Below, piece after piece: positions 49,982 through 62,300 of a stretch of DNA of 64,000 nt; positions within the stretch are counted from its first letter, which is position 1; every line of letters starts with the position of its first letter. The notes under the pieces are model-generated. The model was not told where the DNA came from and ran no database searches. It saw only the letters and a program-made list of their open reading frames with translations. The stretch is from Chrysopilus asiliformis. Its lineage: Eukaryota; Arthropoda; Insecta; Diptera; Rhagionidae. The stretch covers positions 1,033,501-1,097,500 of the forward strand of contig OZ035961.1 of NCBI GenBank assembly GCA_964034945.1, read 5' to 3'. The position numbers and the translations under genes are program-made.

Positions 49982-52900
49982 CAAATTGCATATGTCGTCG
50001 GTGTATAAGTAAAATCCACTAAGTTAACTTTTAGGGGTTTTAAGTTATAATTGCGTTAACGAGCTGGTTTTTCTTTTTTTTTGAATCCTGTATTATCCAG
50101 TATGCTTCAAAAGTAAAACCGGTGGTTTACTATGGGACGAATTATAATGCCGCTTCGCTTTGACGCGCCCTGACGCCTGACGTAGATATAAATCAAATAT
50201 ATTCCTTGATCATTTTAGTGACCTTAAAACATGGTGTTGGTCATCACAAGTTTCATTTGATGAAAATATTTGGTAATGAAGTGGTCCGCATCTCTTTCGT
50301 TGTTTTTCATTCATGTGCTTTGTGTGCCACTCCTGCAGCAAATTTTATTTCTTCCAAATTCTTTTTAAATTAAATAGACTATTAAATAAAAAGTTAAACC
50401 ACGTCCTAAAATGAGAAAAATTGAAACGTTTCCCTGAACCACAAATAGAAATGTTTTCCATAATTTTTCTCGAACGGATTTGATTTTTTCAATTTATTTT
50501 CAAAATGACCCGCGATTTGTTAATACAAAAGTGTTTAGACATTGATTTTATATAACTTCTCCATGCATCAAATTTCAATTCGGATAATAAATTTTTTTTT
50601 GTTCAATTGCTATTCGTTATAAAATTCTGTTAAAAGTTTTCATATACGGTATCGCATGATTGCCACCGAAAATTGTAGAAAAAAATGAACCCGTTTTTTT
50701 CTTTTTACAGTTCTTTTAAATGAAAATTTCACAACACCTTAAAAATCCACATCCGAAATTTCAACATTTACACAATCCTCAACCCTAAATTTACATCCGT
50801 TGCAATCCTAAAAAGCAAAAATACAGTTAAAAAAGAATTTCATTGATTTCATTATTAAAAATGAGAAAGACGAGCAAAACACATAAAAAATAATAAAAAA
50901 CAAATAATAAATAAAAAACTAAACTGCTGAGAAATCTTTTTTAAATAAAACTCCTTCAAGAACATTTTTTAGGTACATAAAAAATATTTATCTATGAGAA
51001 ATATACAACAAAAAAAAAATTGTTATTTTGTCTATAATATGGACTAAGGGCAGAAATACAGACATATGGGTGGGTCGATGCAGTGCTCCAAACACGAATG
51101 TCTTAAATTTGATCAAAACTATAACAACTCATACCCAAAGAAGCAAAACTCTTTTTTCACACAATTTCCACAAATATTTCTTTTAACATTTAATACTATA
51201 AAGAAAACACAATAACAAAAATAATTGCTGGTAATTTTATAAAAAAGGAATTCAAATTCCATTTTAATTTGCTACTTTCTATGGTAAAAGATATTTATAA
51301 TAAACAAAAAGGTGGAACGAATACTGATGTAAATGAGAGATTGAAAATTGTATTTTATCATGTAATATACTTATTAAAAAAAATATGAAAAACAATTGTT
51401 TATATTCCTAGTTTTTATATGAGTCTTTAATTAATATTTTTGTCCATTAACGTTATTTTAGATTCATCAGACCCAAAAATACATTTCTATAAATGAGTTT
51501 TAGGATCAAAAATACTGAATTTTCACATTTGCATTTTGAAATTACAAAAATGACTAATCAAGTGATTATACTTGTTTTATTTTCAGATAAAAATTAATAT
51601 TTATGGAAATTAAAAAAAAAAAATAAAAATAAACTAAGAGCAATTGGCCTCGTTACGCATTCAATTAAGACTTGCACCTCGAGTTAACCGCAAAAGGGTT
51701 TCTTGCATGGCTGATTTGTAAGAAATTCAATCGGCCGCAACTACTGCTTATAATAATCGCTGGTGGTTTGGTTGAAAACGATCGAATGAACCAATAAATC
51801 GGTTCATCCAACAAAATTATAAATTCAGTAGGCGCAATTAACATTTAATTGAATATAATGACTATAATTGCTCCTTAACTCACTCTAAACCGTGATACTC
51901 ACACGATCGCTGTCATCATGCAACCACAATTGGGACTTGCAATATTCGATCGTTGTAAAATTCCATCGCTCTTTAATTCAATATGTATGTTTATATCGAG
52001 ATAAGCCGATAAAGATAAATTTAAGATCAATTCGGTTCAAGTAAACATTGAAATTGGCGAGTGCCAGCTGTAGTCCAGTTCAGGCTATCGCTGACATTTA
52101 AAAAAAAAGGATAAACGAAGGTAATTGAGATTATCTCGGCGTTTAGGGTAAACATAGCAAAAATTAATAATAATTATCACAAGTAGCTAGTCCACATCAC
52201 GTTAAATTGATATCAACAGAGTGGCTGAAGTGGGCAAGTACCATTGTTGGAAACCGCAAAATGTGACAAACGCAAGAGTGTGAAGGTTCATATGTGGCAA
52301 ATTAAATCAGAAGGTGTCACAAAACGGAATTTCTTCAATATTACTATAAACACTATAGCTGGCCATTATATATATATTTTTTAAATTGTCGTCATGCCGA
52401 AAGATATCTACCTGCAGTATTAGTTACACCGATTAAATGACATTTTTCTTCATTTTACCACTTAATTCAGTAATTTTATAATTTTCAACGTAATTAATTG
52501 TTTGCACGCATCGGAGATAATTTCTCTGTATCATATGATTATGAGCAATAGCGGCAATCAATGTGTGTCGGCTATGTAGAATCATCTACATATGTCACTT
52601 ATGCTGTTTTGACGAGTATAGAGAAAATCTGTATAAGGAAGTTGCGTATTTCCTTAACACTATTATAGATTGATGGCAACATTTTTTACTGTAAAATGTA
52701 ATAAAATTCTAAAAATTTAAATAATTTTTTTAAGACTTTTCTTCAAAGGGCAGTCGTTAAATTTTAAAAAGTTAAATACCCTTAATAATAAGTTTTAATT
52801 GAATTTTTTGAGAAATTCAAATTACAAATTGCTCTATGGACAAGTTTTGTAAAAATTGTGTTTGTAATATTTTTTGACGAAATTAAGCGCCGTATATCAA

Positions 52901-54440
52901 GTATATCAAAAGTCCTTGTATCGAGATGCCTTAAATCGAGGGACGCCTACGAATTTCTCGAAGACAGTTCACCGTATTGCAAGAGTATTTACAATAATAT
53001 GATTTTACATAACTTTTCCATGCATTCAAATCCTAATTCTGCTTGAGTATTTTATAACAAGTTATGGCAACTTTTGCTCTTGTGTTTTTCTGTTTGATGG
53101 AACCCTTAACTGTTATAACATTTCCTACTAAAAATCCATGAAAATTTTTTGCAAAAAAGTACTTTAAAAATTAAATTATTTCCAAACATGATGAAAATCG
53201 GGTTTTAAAAGTTTTTAATATTCTTGCAGGGATGAATTTCTTGTACTATACCTCAAAGGTTAGGATATGGATATCGTTCATATTTGACTAAATTTTACAT
53301 TCATCGGTATCTTCTCAAGAATGAATGTAAACAAAAACAAATCATAAAATTGTAATAATATGCAGATTAATTTGCGTTGAGTTAATTGCAGTTGAAATTA
53401 ACACAAAACCGTTTTGAATGAAGTTTTTATTGCATTTTCATGGCAATTTAAAAAACTTTCGATAGTTTCAGTAACCTCCTCGAGTATTGACGGCTGAACA
53501 GCAAATCCAGCAAAATGAACAACGATGAAAATTTTCTTTTAAATCAAGAAAAAGCAGTAAAACTATGGCCAGCTTAAACGAGCCATACACGTAAAATGTT
53601 AAATGCAAAGGTGATTTTATTATTCTCACAGTTTACGGGTAAGCCCTGAACCTGGGCAATATTACTCGCAAATGTTTGGAAGTATTAAGTAGAGGTGGGA
53701 CGATGAACTGACTGTTGGTGGTCAAAATATGATTAAGTTGTGTATTTTGTTACGGTGTACAATGCTCCCTTTAAATCCAGGAGGTTTGGATCTTAAGAAT
53801 GGAATACCTTAAGAAATTGTTGCATTAGGTTATGGTTTACAACCGATTTTTATTAGTCGTTTTATAATTTTTATAGTTTTGTTTACGTTCTGAACAAGTT
53901 TAAGTTTTTGCCCAAGTTAACAGTCATTGCCACGGACGCACAATATTGAAGTTGTTTTTGTTGGGCAACTCTATTTACAAGTTAAATTCCTGGCATAATT
54001 CTTAATCCCTTCATTTATGACTGTTAATGGGCTTCGTTTCATTGAAATGCTATGGGAAAAATTCGCTCTATAAAAACAAAGTTTCAATTTGCCATTCGTG
54101 GAGAATATCAGAAATTATAGGAAAACCTAAAAGGGTGTTTTTCGAAAGTAATAATTTTTTTGTTTTGTTTTATATCAAATCGAAATTTTCAATCGCTTTC
54201 GAAATATTACTTTTTACTAGCATTAATTTAATCGAACAACTACTCCCCCCTTCCCCCACCCACATACAAAATTCGGTTTTCTTATGTAGAATATCGGCCG
54301 ATTGCCCCTGGCAAGTGTAGCATTTCTTATGTTTTTCTGCTCAAAATTAACACAAACAGTTTTCAACATTGTTCAGTTGAAGTTTTTGTTTACGCGGTTT
54401 CGATCTGCACGAATTTTAAAACTGTTTACAAAGCTATGCA
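49982..54440. other. AT-rich region without recognised genes
   Basis: 4.5 kb in which no open frame shows a domain or plausible exon structure and no tRNA was seen. Around 52885-52960 there are CGAGA/ATATCAAG motifs reminiscent of the cluster at 55142-55382, too weak to annotate. Confidence 0.45.
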
Positions 54441-55052
54441 TTTTTATACCCGTATGGTGAAACCAAAGGGTATACTAACTTTGCCTTACCGTTTGTAACG
54501 CCAAGATCCCGTCATCACACACAAAAATTAATTACACCAGTGTGTTTAGAATGATAAAAATAATTAATTTCTGCATGTCCGTCCGTCCGTCCGTCTGTCT
54601 GTCTGTCCGTCCGTCTGTCTGTCCGTCCATCTGTCTGTCCGTCCGTCTGTCTGTCCGTCTGTCTGTGGCGTGGATTGCGGGCGCACGGATTGAGCTACAG
54701 ACTTGAAATTTTGCGCAGATCCGTTTTTCGTAAAATGCGAGGCTAAGTTCGTTAATTGGCAAAAATGGACCATTAGGAGGGGTACCCCCCATACGAACGA
54801 AAAGGTGTTTTGCGAATATCTCAAAAACGGTGCATCTTATCTAAAAAGTCCAAGAACAAAAGTTATTTAGGATATGATTCTACATAAAACTCCCATACAT
54901 CAAAATCCGATTGGAATAAATTTTAAAAAATCTTATTGGAAAGATTGACTTCAAACTGGAATTTTGGTACAACTGTTCGAATTTTGATACGAATATCACC
55001 ATACGGGTCTCCAATGATTGCCAGATTGGCAATTATAGCTTTTGTTATGTTT
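54441..55052 (-). mobile_element. (GTCY)n-type interspersed element, near full length (612 bp)
   Basis: Reverse orientation to the copy at 62721-63278 and colinear with it. The outer ends carry inverted copies of ACCCGTATGGTGA (near 54448 and 55000). It contains a 90-bp GTCC/GTCT tract at 54577-54666. Dipterans have dispersed elements with a (GTCY)n tract; I recall the name mini-me for such elements, but this copy's membership is inference. Open frames here that read Thr-Asp-Arg-Gln repeats are translations of the tract, not genes. Confidence 0.75.
54577..54666. repeat. GTCY tetranucleotide microsatellite
   Basis: About 22 units of GTCC and GTCT within the element above. Other copies in the window have about 14 units (63106-63163) and about 3-4 units (near 49830), so the tract varies in length between copies. 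Confidence 0.9.
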
Positions 55053-55141
55053 AATATAATAAACTGAGACTAATGCATAAGTTTAAAATTTTTGGATGTC
55101 TTTATTAAATGAGATATATGCATCCCGCAATTTAAGACGTC

Positions 55142-55382
55142 TCGATATAAGACGTTTCGGAATATGACGAAAAAATTTCGATATATGACGATCTATTTCT
55201 ATTTTTCGAAATTTCAAAACTTTGGATTTTTTATGTATTCCAAATTTTGTCGTTGTTCAGGATTTCCACAATGTACATACATTAAAAATGATCAAAGTAT
55301 ATTAAAAAAATCGATATATGACATCTCGATATACGACGAAAATTCACGAAATTTTACCTGCTCAAAAATGTCGTAAATCGAA
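55142..55382. repeat. Cluster of TCGATATATGACG-like motifs
   Basis: Variants start at 55142, 55178, 55311 and 55326, with an inverted one (GTCGTAAATCGA) near 55370. Repeated motifs of this kind suggest the subterminal parts of a decayed pogo-like MITE, but no ends or target duplication were found. Confidence 0.4.
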
Positions 55383-55472
55383 GAAAAATCTTTTATGTAC
55401 ACATTTATTTGATTTCAACTTGCACGAGATTTTTAACAGAATCAATAACTCTCGCAAATGTGGTATATAGAA

Positions 55473-55498
55473 ATATATATATATATATATATATATAT
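55473..55498. repeat. (AT)n microsatellite
   Basis: An uninterrupted TA/AT dinucleotide run of about 26 bases. Confidence 0.9.
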
Positions 55499-56201
55499 TT
55501 CCGGCAAATCTAATTAAAAATTGTATTTTTCATGTACCTGCATCGGTAAAGTGTAAATGATGTAAATTAAGTTGACTCTGACACGTTTTAAAGGTAAATA
55601 CTTCATGTTAAATAAAGTTTCACTGCCTTCAGTGGGGGTGGAACTTGTTGCAACTTTGCTCTGTGCATCTCGATTCCTTTCTTACATCCATTAAAAGGAG
55701 GCGACGAATTTGTCGGATTTTCGTGTTGGCGGGCAGCTTTTCGAATTAAAAACAGGCCGTTTTGCTCTAAATTCTCATGTAGAGTGGTGTCAATGCATCG
55801 GAAATTCCATGTTCCCTGAGGTTTTCTTATTTTTTATGTGGTTGTTGAAGCATATCTCGATGTTTTTTCCTGTTTGTGTTGAAATTTTTTAATTGATAAA
55901 CGATCCCAACGCTAGAAATCTCGAAAATTTTAATACCAAAGCCTTTAGAGTTTTTTCATGTTCGAGTTGTTCGTTGGTGGTTTTGTATGTCAAATGTTGT
56001 GTTGATAACGTGAAATTCCTTTTATGTTCATACTAACACCAATGTATATTTCAGGTCAATGCATTTAATATCGTAAAAAAGATCAAAAAAATTTAAAAGA
56101 AGATTGAGTAGCTTAGGAAGCGAAATTGGATTATCTTGCAATAATTTGGAAATGTGGTATTCATTGCGTGCATTTCCGCTGTAGATTAATGGATTTACTT
56201 A
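55499..56201. other. Non-coding flank of the Harbinger element
   Basis: AT-rich; at 55780 a CATGTAGAGTGGTG sequence resembles the arm of the foldback element at 12331, too short to assign. Nothing else seen. Confidence 0.4.
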
Positions 56202-56517
56202 AGCTAGCATCAGACGAGCACACAAAACCTTAACACGTGTGATGACTGACGTAATTTTGACGTCACAAAATTGTAACACCAGTTAACACCGTCTGATAAC
56301 TTAAATTGTGACAGAATTTTTGTTTACACACTGTGTGGTAACCTGTGTTACGACAATTTTTTTGACGTGTGTTAAACGAATTTTGCCTCCGTCTGATAAC
56401 CCTGTGTAAAACGTGGTATGTGTTTTGACATTTTTCGGTCTGTGTTAAGACTGTGGGAAAATGTCCCAATGTGTAAACTGGCATGAATTCGTGCCATTTC
56501 ACACGCACTGTGTTATA

Positions 56518-56754
56518 GCGAATATCTTAAAAACGGTGCATCTTATCAAAAAAGTCCAAGAACAAAAGTTGTTTAGGATTTGATTCTACATCAAAATCCC
56601 ATACATCAAAATCCGATTCGGAGAATTTAAAAAAAAATCTTATTGAAAAGTTTGACTTCAAAGTGGAATTTTGATACAACTGTTCGCTGTTCAATTAAAC
56701 TTCAAATAATGCCATATCACCAAACGGGTATTCAATTACAGCTTTTGTTATGTT
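56518..56754 (-). mobile_element. Fragment of the (GTCY)n element nested in the Harbinger element
   Basis: Matches 54812-55052 of the near-full copy in the same orientation: AATATCTTAAAAACGGTGCA, AAGTCCAAGAACAAAAGTT, then the end GCTTTTGTTATGTTT. It lacks the part with the (GTCY)n tract. Its inner end meets the transposase fragment at 56755. Confidence 0.8.
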
Positions 56755-57027
56755 TCTATCTGCGACTTCACCAATTTTAGCAAATTATCGAATTGACCGA
56801 CCGACATCCGTAAGAAATTCCGATACAATTCGGGTTCTTCAGAGCGCAATTCCACCATCAATTTGGCAAAGAAACCCTCCTTCTCGCGACGCGGCACCCA
56901 ATCCTTTGTCCAACAACTGCGCTTTCGAGCCATTGACTCGTCGTCGTCGTCGTCGTCACTGCTTTCCACAATAAGCTGCCAAAATCGCCATATCCATCAT
57001 CTCCTCATATTTCCTTTTTGACATTTT
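56748..57027 (-). pseudogene. Truncated, frameshifted HARBI1-like transposase N-terminus
   Basis: Reading on the minus strand from an ATG near 57027: MSKRKYEEMMDMAILAAY, then a one-base frameshift, then an acidic run and SCWTKDWVPRREKEGFFAKL followed by ELYRNFLRMSVGQFDNLL. This resembles the N-terminal part of HARBI1/ALP1-type PIF/Harbinger transposases. It stops where the nested fragment begins, so the whole DDE nuclease domain is missing. It is not functional. Confidence 0.75.
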
Positions 57028-57472
57028 AATTTTATTTTATTTTTCTTCACAAATTGAAAATAGCGCACAATTGCTTGTCAAAATGGCCGAGGAAAGTACA
57101 CAAAATGTCAGAGAGCTATCACACCGTCTGATAGCAAATCAGTGTGTCATAGCAAATCAGACGATTTCGACTGCTGTCACACGTCTTCCATCATCACACC
57201 TTTTGAGACGTTTCACTCCGTCTGATAACTACTCAATCTGCGTAACACAGTGTGTAATTGTGTGACAAAATTTCGTGGGAAGACTAGCGACGTTAACACG
57301 TTTTGGGACAAAAATCCGATTGTGTGGAAAAAAATTTCACACCGTCTGATAACAACACATTTCAAGTGTAAGGACGTGTCGTGTCAGATGTGTTTGAAAT
57401 GTGTTTTGAGTTTTTTTCGTGACGTCAGTCATCACACGTGTTAAGGTTTTGTGTGCTCGTCTGATGCTAGCT

Positions 57473-58146
57473 TTATGCCAGTCACCTTCTTGGTATATTC
57501 GATTAGGTGTTTATGACACCTCTTGAATGATATTTCATTCGAAAATTGAAATTGGTCAGGTGCAAAGGCGGAAAATCTCCTCGGATCGCTAGTCGCGATT
57601 GTTTCTGGCATGTTGTACTCGTCGCATAGGAGGTGTTCATTTCAAAAGGCGCTTTTTTCTTATTTTCCTCAGGTGAGTTGCATTTGGCTGCTGAAATGAA
57701 TATAATCTGAGTTAGTTTTACGATTCTGAGGATATGGGTCAAGCACGATTGGCTATGGACTTCAAAAACTATCGTGGGCCGCAGCATTGTGCATTAGATA
57801 CATCATCGGAGACCTAAGTAAATTTACCGCGCCGAATTTAAAAGTATAAAGAGATTTTGTGAAGTATGAGAAAAAGTTTTCTTTTTTAGTAGTATATTTT
57901 TTTTGAAGATTTTTTTGTTGCTTACGAGATGGACTTCGGAACTTTCTATTTGAAGTAGGTACTGAATGTGCAATTTTCAAAATATTTTAAATAAAATCTT
58001 TCGTTTTTAGTTTTTCCCGGTAATTTTTTGACTGATGGACTCAAAATTAAACTGGGTTACATAATTTTGTTCGTGACAAATTTCAAGCAAATCGATTATG
58101 AAGTCTCTACTGAAAAAGTCATAGATATTAATGTTTGTTCAATAAA
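57473..58146. other. Non-coding, one unexplained open frame
   Basis: A minus-strand open frame at 57503-57690 follows an acceptor-like TTTCAG and ends in a normal stop, but its translation matches nothing I recognise. I do not call it a gene. Confidence 0.35.
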
Positions 58147-58238
58147 GGGGTAGTTTATAAAATACGACACACTTTCAGCGAGTACCAAACTATATACAAA
58201 AGTCTAAAATTAGCGTGACGTATTTTATGGAGACCCCC
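58147..58238. mobile_element. Short MITE copy with both TIRs (92 bp)
   Basis: Left end GGGGTAGTTTATAAAATACG; right end GCGTGACGTATTTTATGGAG then ACCCCC. The internal TACCAAACTATATACAAAAG matches the block in the longer copies. It is the shortest copy of the family in the window. Confidence 0.72.
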
Positions 58239-59139
58239 AAAGCTAGCAAAACGATTTTGAATATTTCAAATCACTTTTACTCTTTTCGAATTCAAATTCT
58301 AAACATTCTGAATGTGAATAGTAGGAAGAATAAAAGTGAAATTAAAGCATATGATGCGATTACACAAAACGATAGACAGAAAATATATTGACAGATATTT
58401 TGAATAAAAGATTATTGATAGCGTGTTTTCAATATCACTATAGATCTTTATCAAACACATTATTATCTCAAATTGTTGTTCTTTTTCTTTCAAAAATCTC
58501 TTGTGTTTAGAACGATTTTATTTTTCACCACCATGAGATTACTGCTAAAATTTACGATCGAATATTGATAAATTACTGCTAGCACCAGAAGGGGAAGATT
58601 TGCATTTTATATTTCGATAACTTATCGTGTTCATTCATGCAAAAGGTTAATTTATCAAAATTTTGTCATAAATTAAAGAGAACACCGGTTGGAATTTTAA
58701 TTTTCTCCGTTATGATCATCACCATCGGGCCACCGAAACTATTTTATAATTATATTTTTATTTAGCATATATCGAAATAAGTAAGTCAACGAACTGCATT
58801 AAAGTAAGATTTATGTTTGCCAAAAGTTTTAAAAATTTTGAAAAAAAAATTGTTTAGGGAGTATTTGTAAACATCTAAATATATTGTAATTTAATTTTTT
58901 TTCTATTTTAATTTCATGAACTCGTCTATGAAAATTCGTTCGCTATAAGCGATTTGGAATACATTCTGCTCGCTTTTGTGTGCGTTGACTGCTATGAAAG
59001 TATCAGATAGTGGAAGCAAATATATTTTCATTAAAGAGTTAGTTGTGAGACTTAGTATTACTGGGCCTTAATTCATGTACGGGACGAATTTTTATAGCTA
59101 TAATTTTTCAGTTTTTATCCTCGATCACTGTATAGTTAA
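58239..59139. other. Non-coding, no feature recognised
   Basis: AT-rich; nothing supported. Confidence 0.5.
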
Positions 59140-59391
59140 CACGTTGGCTACCATGTGAGTCACCGGTGTACACACACTATTGTCATTACCGTCAGTTTCT
59201 CAAGTTCCATGGTTGAGTGCAGTCGTTAAATTGAGCTTACTATACATTCCTATAGTTCCGATGTTCACCGGTGCCTCACAGTGTGCAAAAGTGAAATAAG
59301 AGTTTGAGTCACCGGTGACAGAAATGATTTTTGCGTTTTTTCCCAGTGTATACTAGCGGAGTAAGCGTTTTTTTGGCTGGTAGCCAACGTG
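59140..59391. mobile_element. PiggyBac-type MITE, TTAA-flanked, 252 bp
   Basis: Begins CACGTTGGCTACCA and ends TGGTAGCCAACGTG (perfect 14-bp TIR) between TTAA at 59136-59139 and 59392-59395. A TCACCGGTG motif recurs three times inside (about 59160, 59265, 59310). No coding capacity. The TIR differs from the elements at 24384 and 26112, so it is a separate family. Confidence 0.85.
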
Positions 59392-62300
59392 TTAAGAAAA
59401 TTACTGAAATAATGATTGATTCCAGTTACTGTTGTACTTTAAGACAGCAAGTTAACTGATATTTCAAAAGCACGAATTTTAACGCAAAAAGCTACTCGTC
59501 CGAAAGTGATATGATTGTGTTAATAGGTTGAAAGAGTGTTGCTTGAATAAAAGTAAACATTTTTCAATAATGTCATGTTTTCAATCATCAGAAAAGTAAT
59601 AAAGACATAATTGAGACAAATACCAGCGAGTTTCTCTTCTTTTTTTTAGTGTTTTTTTTTTAAATTTATAACATCATTGTGTGGTCTTAAGATTTCCTTG
59701 AGTTTTTACAAGCAATCATCGATCACATATGGGAGTCTTACCGAACGAGTTTTTGGGGCGATTGCTTAACATTAAATCGCATCTAAATACTTGAATTGCA
59801 TCCAGCAGTAGTTGAGTTGATACTATACCTATTTGTAAAAATTGTGAAGATCCATGAGAAAGATGTTGTAAGACAAGGTGCATCACATCCGACATTAATA
59901 AGAGATACGACAAAATGCTGAACATGGTCAACTCAATTTTACCATCACGGAGGCAGATAACTCCCAATTGTGGATACATCGCATTATTCCGATATTGTGG
60001 TTAATTTTTTTTAAATGTTTTTTTTTTTCGTGAAATTTTCCTCGGGAAGTTTTCGTTGCATGCCAAAAAAAGAAAAAAATTCATCTGATGAGGATGAGAA
60101 ATCAGTCAATTCAGAGGCCCACTATTAAAATTGGGATCTCGAGTATTATAACTGCCAACCTATACAGATGTTGTCCGCACGATTAAGAAAGATACCGCAT
60201 ATACTCAAAGATAGCCTAGAGATGAGGGACATAAATTAAAATACAAATACCTGTGCTACGGAATTTCTTGGGGCGTGTTTTTATCATTATCGCGAGATAA
60301 AATAAGCAACCGAGATCAGCACGAAATGAGTCGCGAGTTGTTTTGATTTTTTCAGTTCTATACCCATCCTTTGGGATTGACGAAAGGGTCTTCCAGAAAA
60401 AAAATGCGAAACCCAGAGCCTAATCTTTGATTATCCTGCAGGCGTTAGAAATTCACTTCATTTTATGGAAAATTGTGTCGATTTCGAGAAGATTGGATAC
60501 CGGCTAATGTGGGGAAGAGGAATGTGAGGAAGAGGATTTATTGATGGGAATAAGGAATTTCAGTAATTTTGATTGGCCTTAAAATTTACAACAACTATCA
60601 GAGGAGACCGAATCTGCTGGTCTTTGAACTTTTCAAGGGCTTCGCCCTACTCAATATTGACAATTTTCGAATGAAACATATAAATTTGTGAGAAATTGGG
60701 TATTTCTTATGGATTGAAATTAAGGCTTAAATAGAATGCTGATAAATTAAAAAAATCAAATTTTACAAAAGTTAAGGTACGCAATTTCAAGTTTTATTTA
60801 TTTTGAATTAAAAACTCCAACAATGTATTAATTAGTAATTTAGTTTGAATTTAAAACTCATATTAAATTAGTTTTTACAATTTAATAAAAAAAAAACCTG
60901 TAAAAATTATTTAATGTGTATGCTAGAAACATGTTTTATTATATCGAATCGAACACTTTTTTACATCACATAACTGATGGTGAAATTATGGCTTGTTAAA
61001 TTGATGATTAAGTTATTGATTTTCAATTAAAGTTCTCGTCTCTTCATCGGCATGTAGGATTAAAAATTATTAACATCCATAACATCAGATACTTTGAGGT
61101 TGATTTTCTAAAAATAGCCGTAATAAAAATGGTGTTAAAAGTTAATGATACCTACTAAAATATATTTTCAGGGAACTATTATTTCTGATACAAATTTTTA
61201 GTATTAAAAAAACGTTTTACGTTTTACATGAAATTAAATTAACTTTTATAGATATTTTTACTTGCACTGCATAAATACCACGTAATTATGTTGGTTATCA
61301 ATTTTAAAAATTTATTACTCTAAAATATGCAAGAAGAAATAGATGATGAAAACTGCATTTCAAGTTGAATATACCAATAGTAACTTTGTACTTTTTTCGA
61401 AATACTTTCATGTATATCCTGTAAATTGAGGAAAACCCAGAAATTGACAAAATCTAGATTAATAGCAGTTTAGGTATTCGAAAAATTTATGAAAAAACAT
61501 TTTAAGAAATTTTTGATAGATCATTTACAAACTAGTAATAAAAGTCGTGACCTTTTCGTGAGAACAACAAGTGCGGTTTAATTATTCACAATTTCAAAGA
61601 ACTTCTATTAACAAATAAGTGCTGGGTAATTTCAAAATTTATAATTTACGCTAATAATTCACAATATATATTCGTATTTTCACAAGAAACCACACAATAT
61701 AGCAAATATGATCATTAATAACAAGTACCTAAATTAATGTAAATATTTTTTTATTCAATTCATACCGTGATCAAATAAAAACTTATAGAATGATGAAAAA
61801 AAAATTGGAAAATTTTAAAACCATATCATGTTCCCAGAAAAGTTACGTTAAACGATTGTATACAGATATTTCCGAATGTTTTGTGATGAATTTAGAACGG
61901 CATTGACGACTGAGGGGATTTTTTCTTTTTATTTATACCTGATTTAGATTTAGAAGTGTAAGAGTTTATCAACGAGCATCTATTTAATTAAAGGTGCGTT
62001 AATCTTTCAATAATTAACAATAATAGGAAGTAGTTTCTTTGTTGCTTTTTGTGTTGATTTTCTTTGAAGATATTTGGGTAAAACCGATCAAGCACGTGAC
62101 TTATTGATTCTTTCGGTTAAACCGAAATACGAAACTCTATCATCTATCATCGGATTTCAGCACATATTAAATGTGGGGTATAGAAACAAATAAAAAATTT
62201 AAAGTCAATAGAAATCAATTTCTAATTTGTTTATCAATAAAATGCCTAATTCACATTTTAAACGCATTTTATATTATTTTCAATTTGCGTCATTTATTAC

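Larger units (their letters stand above)
56202..57472. mobile_element. PIF/Harbinger-type element, non-autonomous, perfect 51-bp TIRs
   Basis: The first 51 bases (56202-56252) and the last 51 (57422-57472) are exact inverted repeats beginning AGCTAGCATCAGACGAGCAC. TTA duplications flank them (56199-56201 and 57473-57475), as expected for PIF/Harbinger. The motif CCGTCTGATAAC or a close variant occurs at about 56289, 56389, 57124, 57218 and 57342, all in one orientation, next to frequent GTGTGT/ACACAC-type words. Inside is a transposase fragment on the minus strand, adjacent to a piece of the (GTCY)n element at 56518-56754. 1271 bp. Confidence 0.9.

Noticed and set aside
54532..54824. Open frames rich in Thr-Asp-Arg-Gln-Asp repeats (also at 62929-63225)
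   Set aside because: They are translations of the GTCC/GTCT tract inside a repeat, open in several frames for that reason, not genes.
57503..57787. 94-codon minus-strand frame
   Set aside because: It has an acceptor-like site before it, but the product is unrecognised and no partner exon was found.
59716..59979. 87-codon minus-strand hydrophobic frame
   Set aside because: No similarity recognised and no supporting gene structure.
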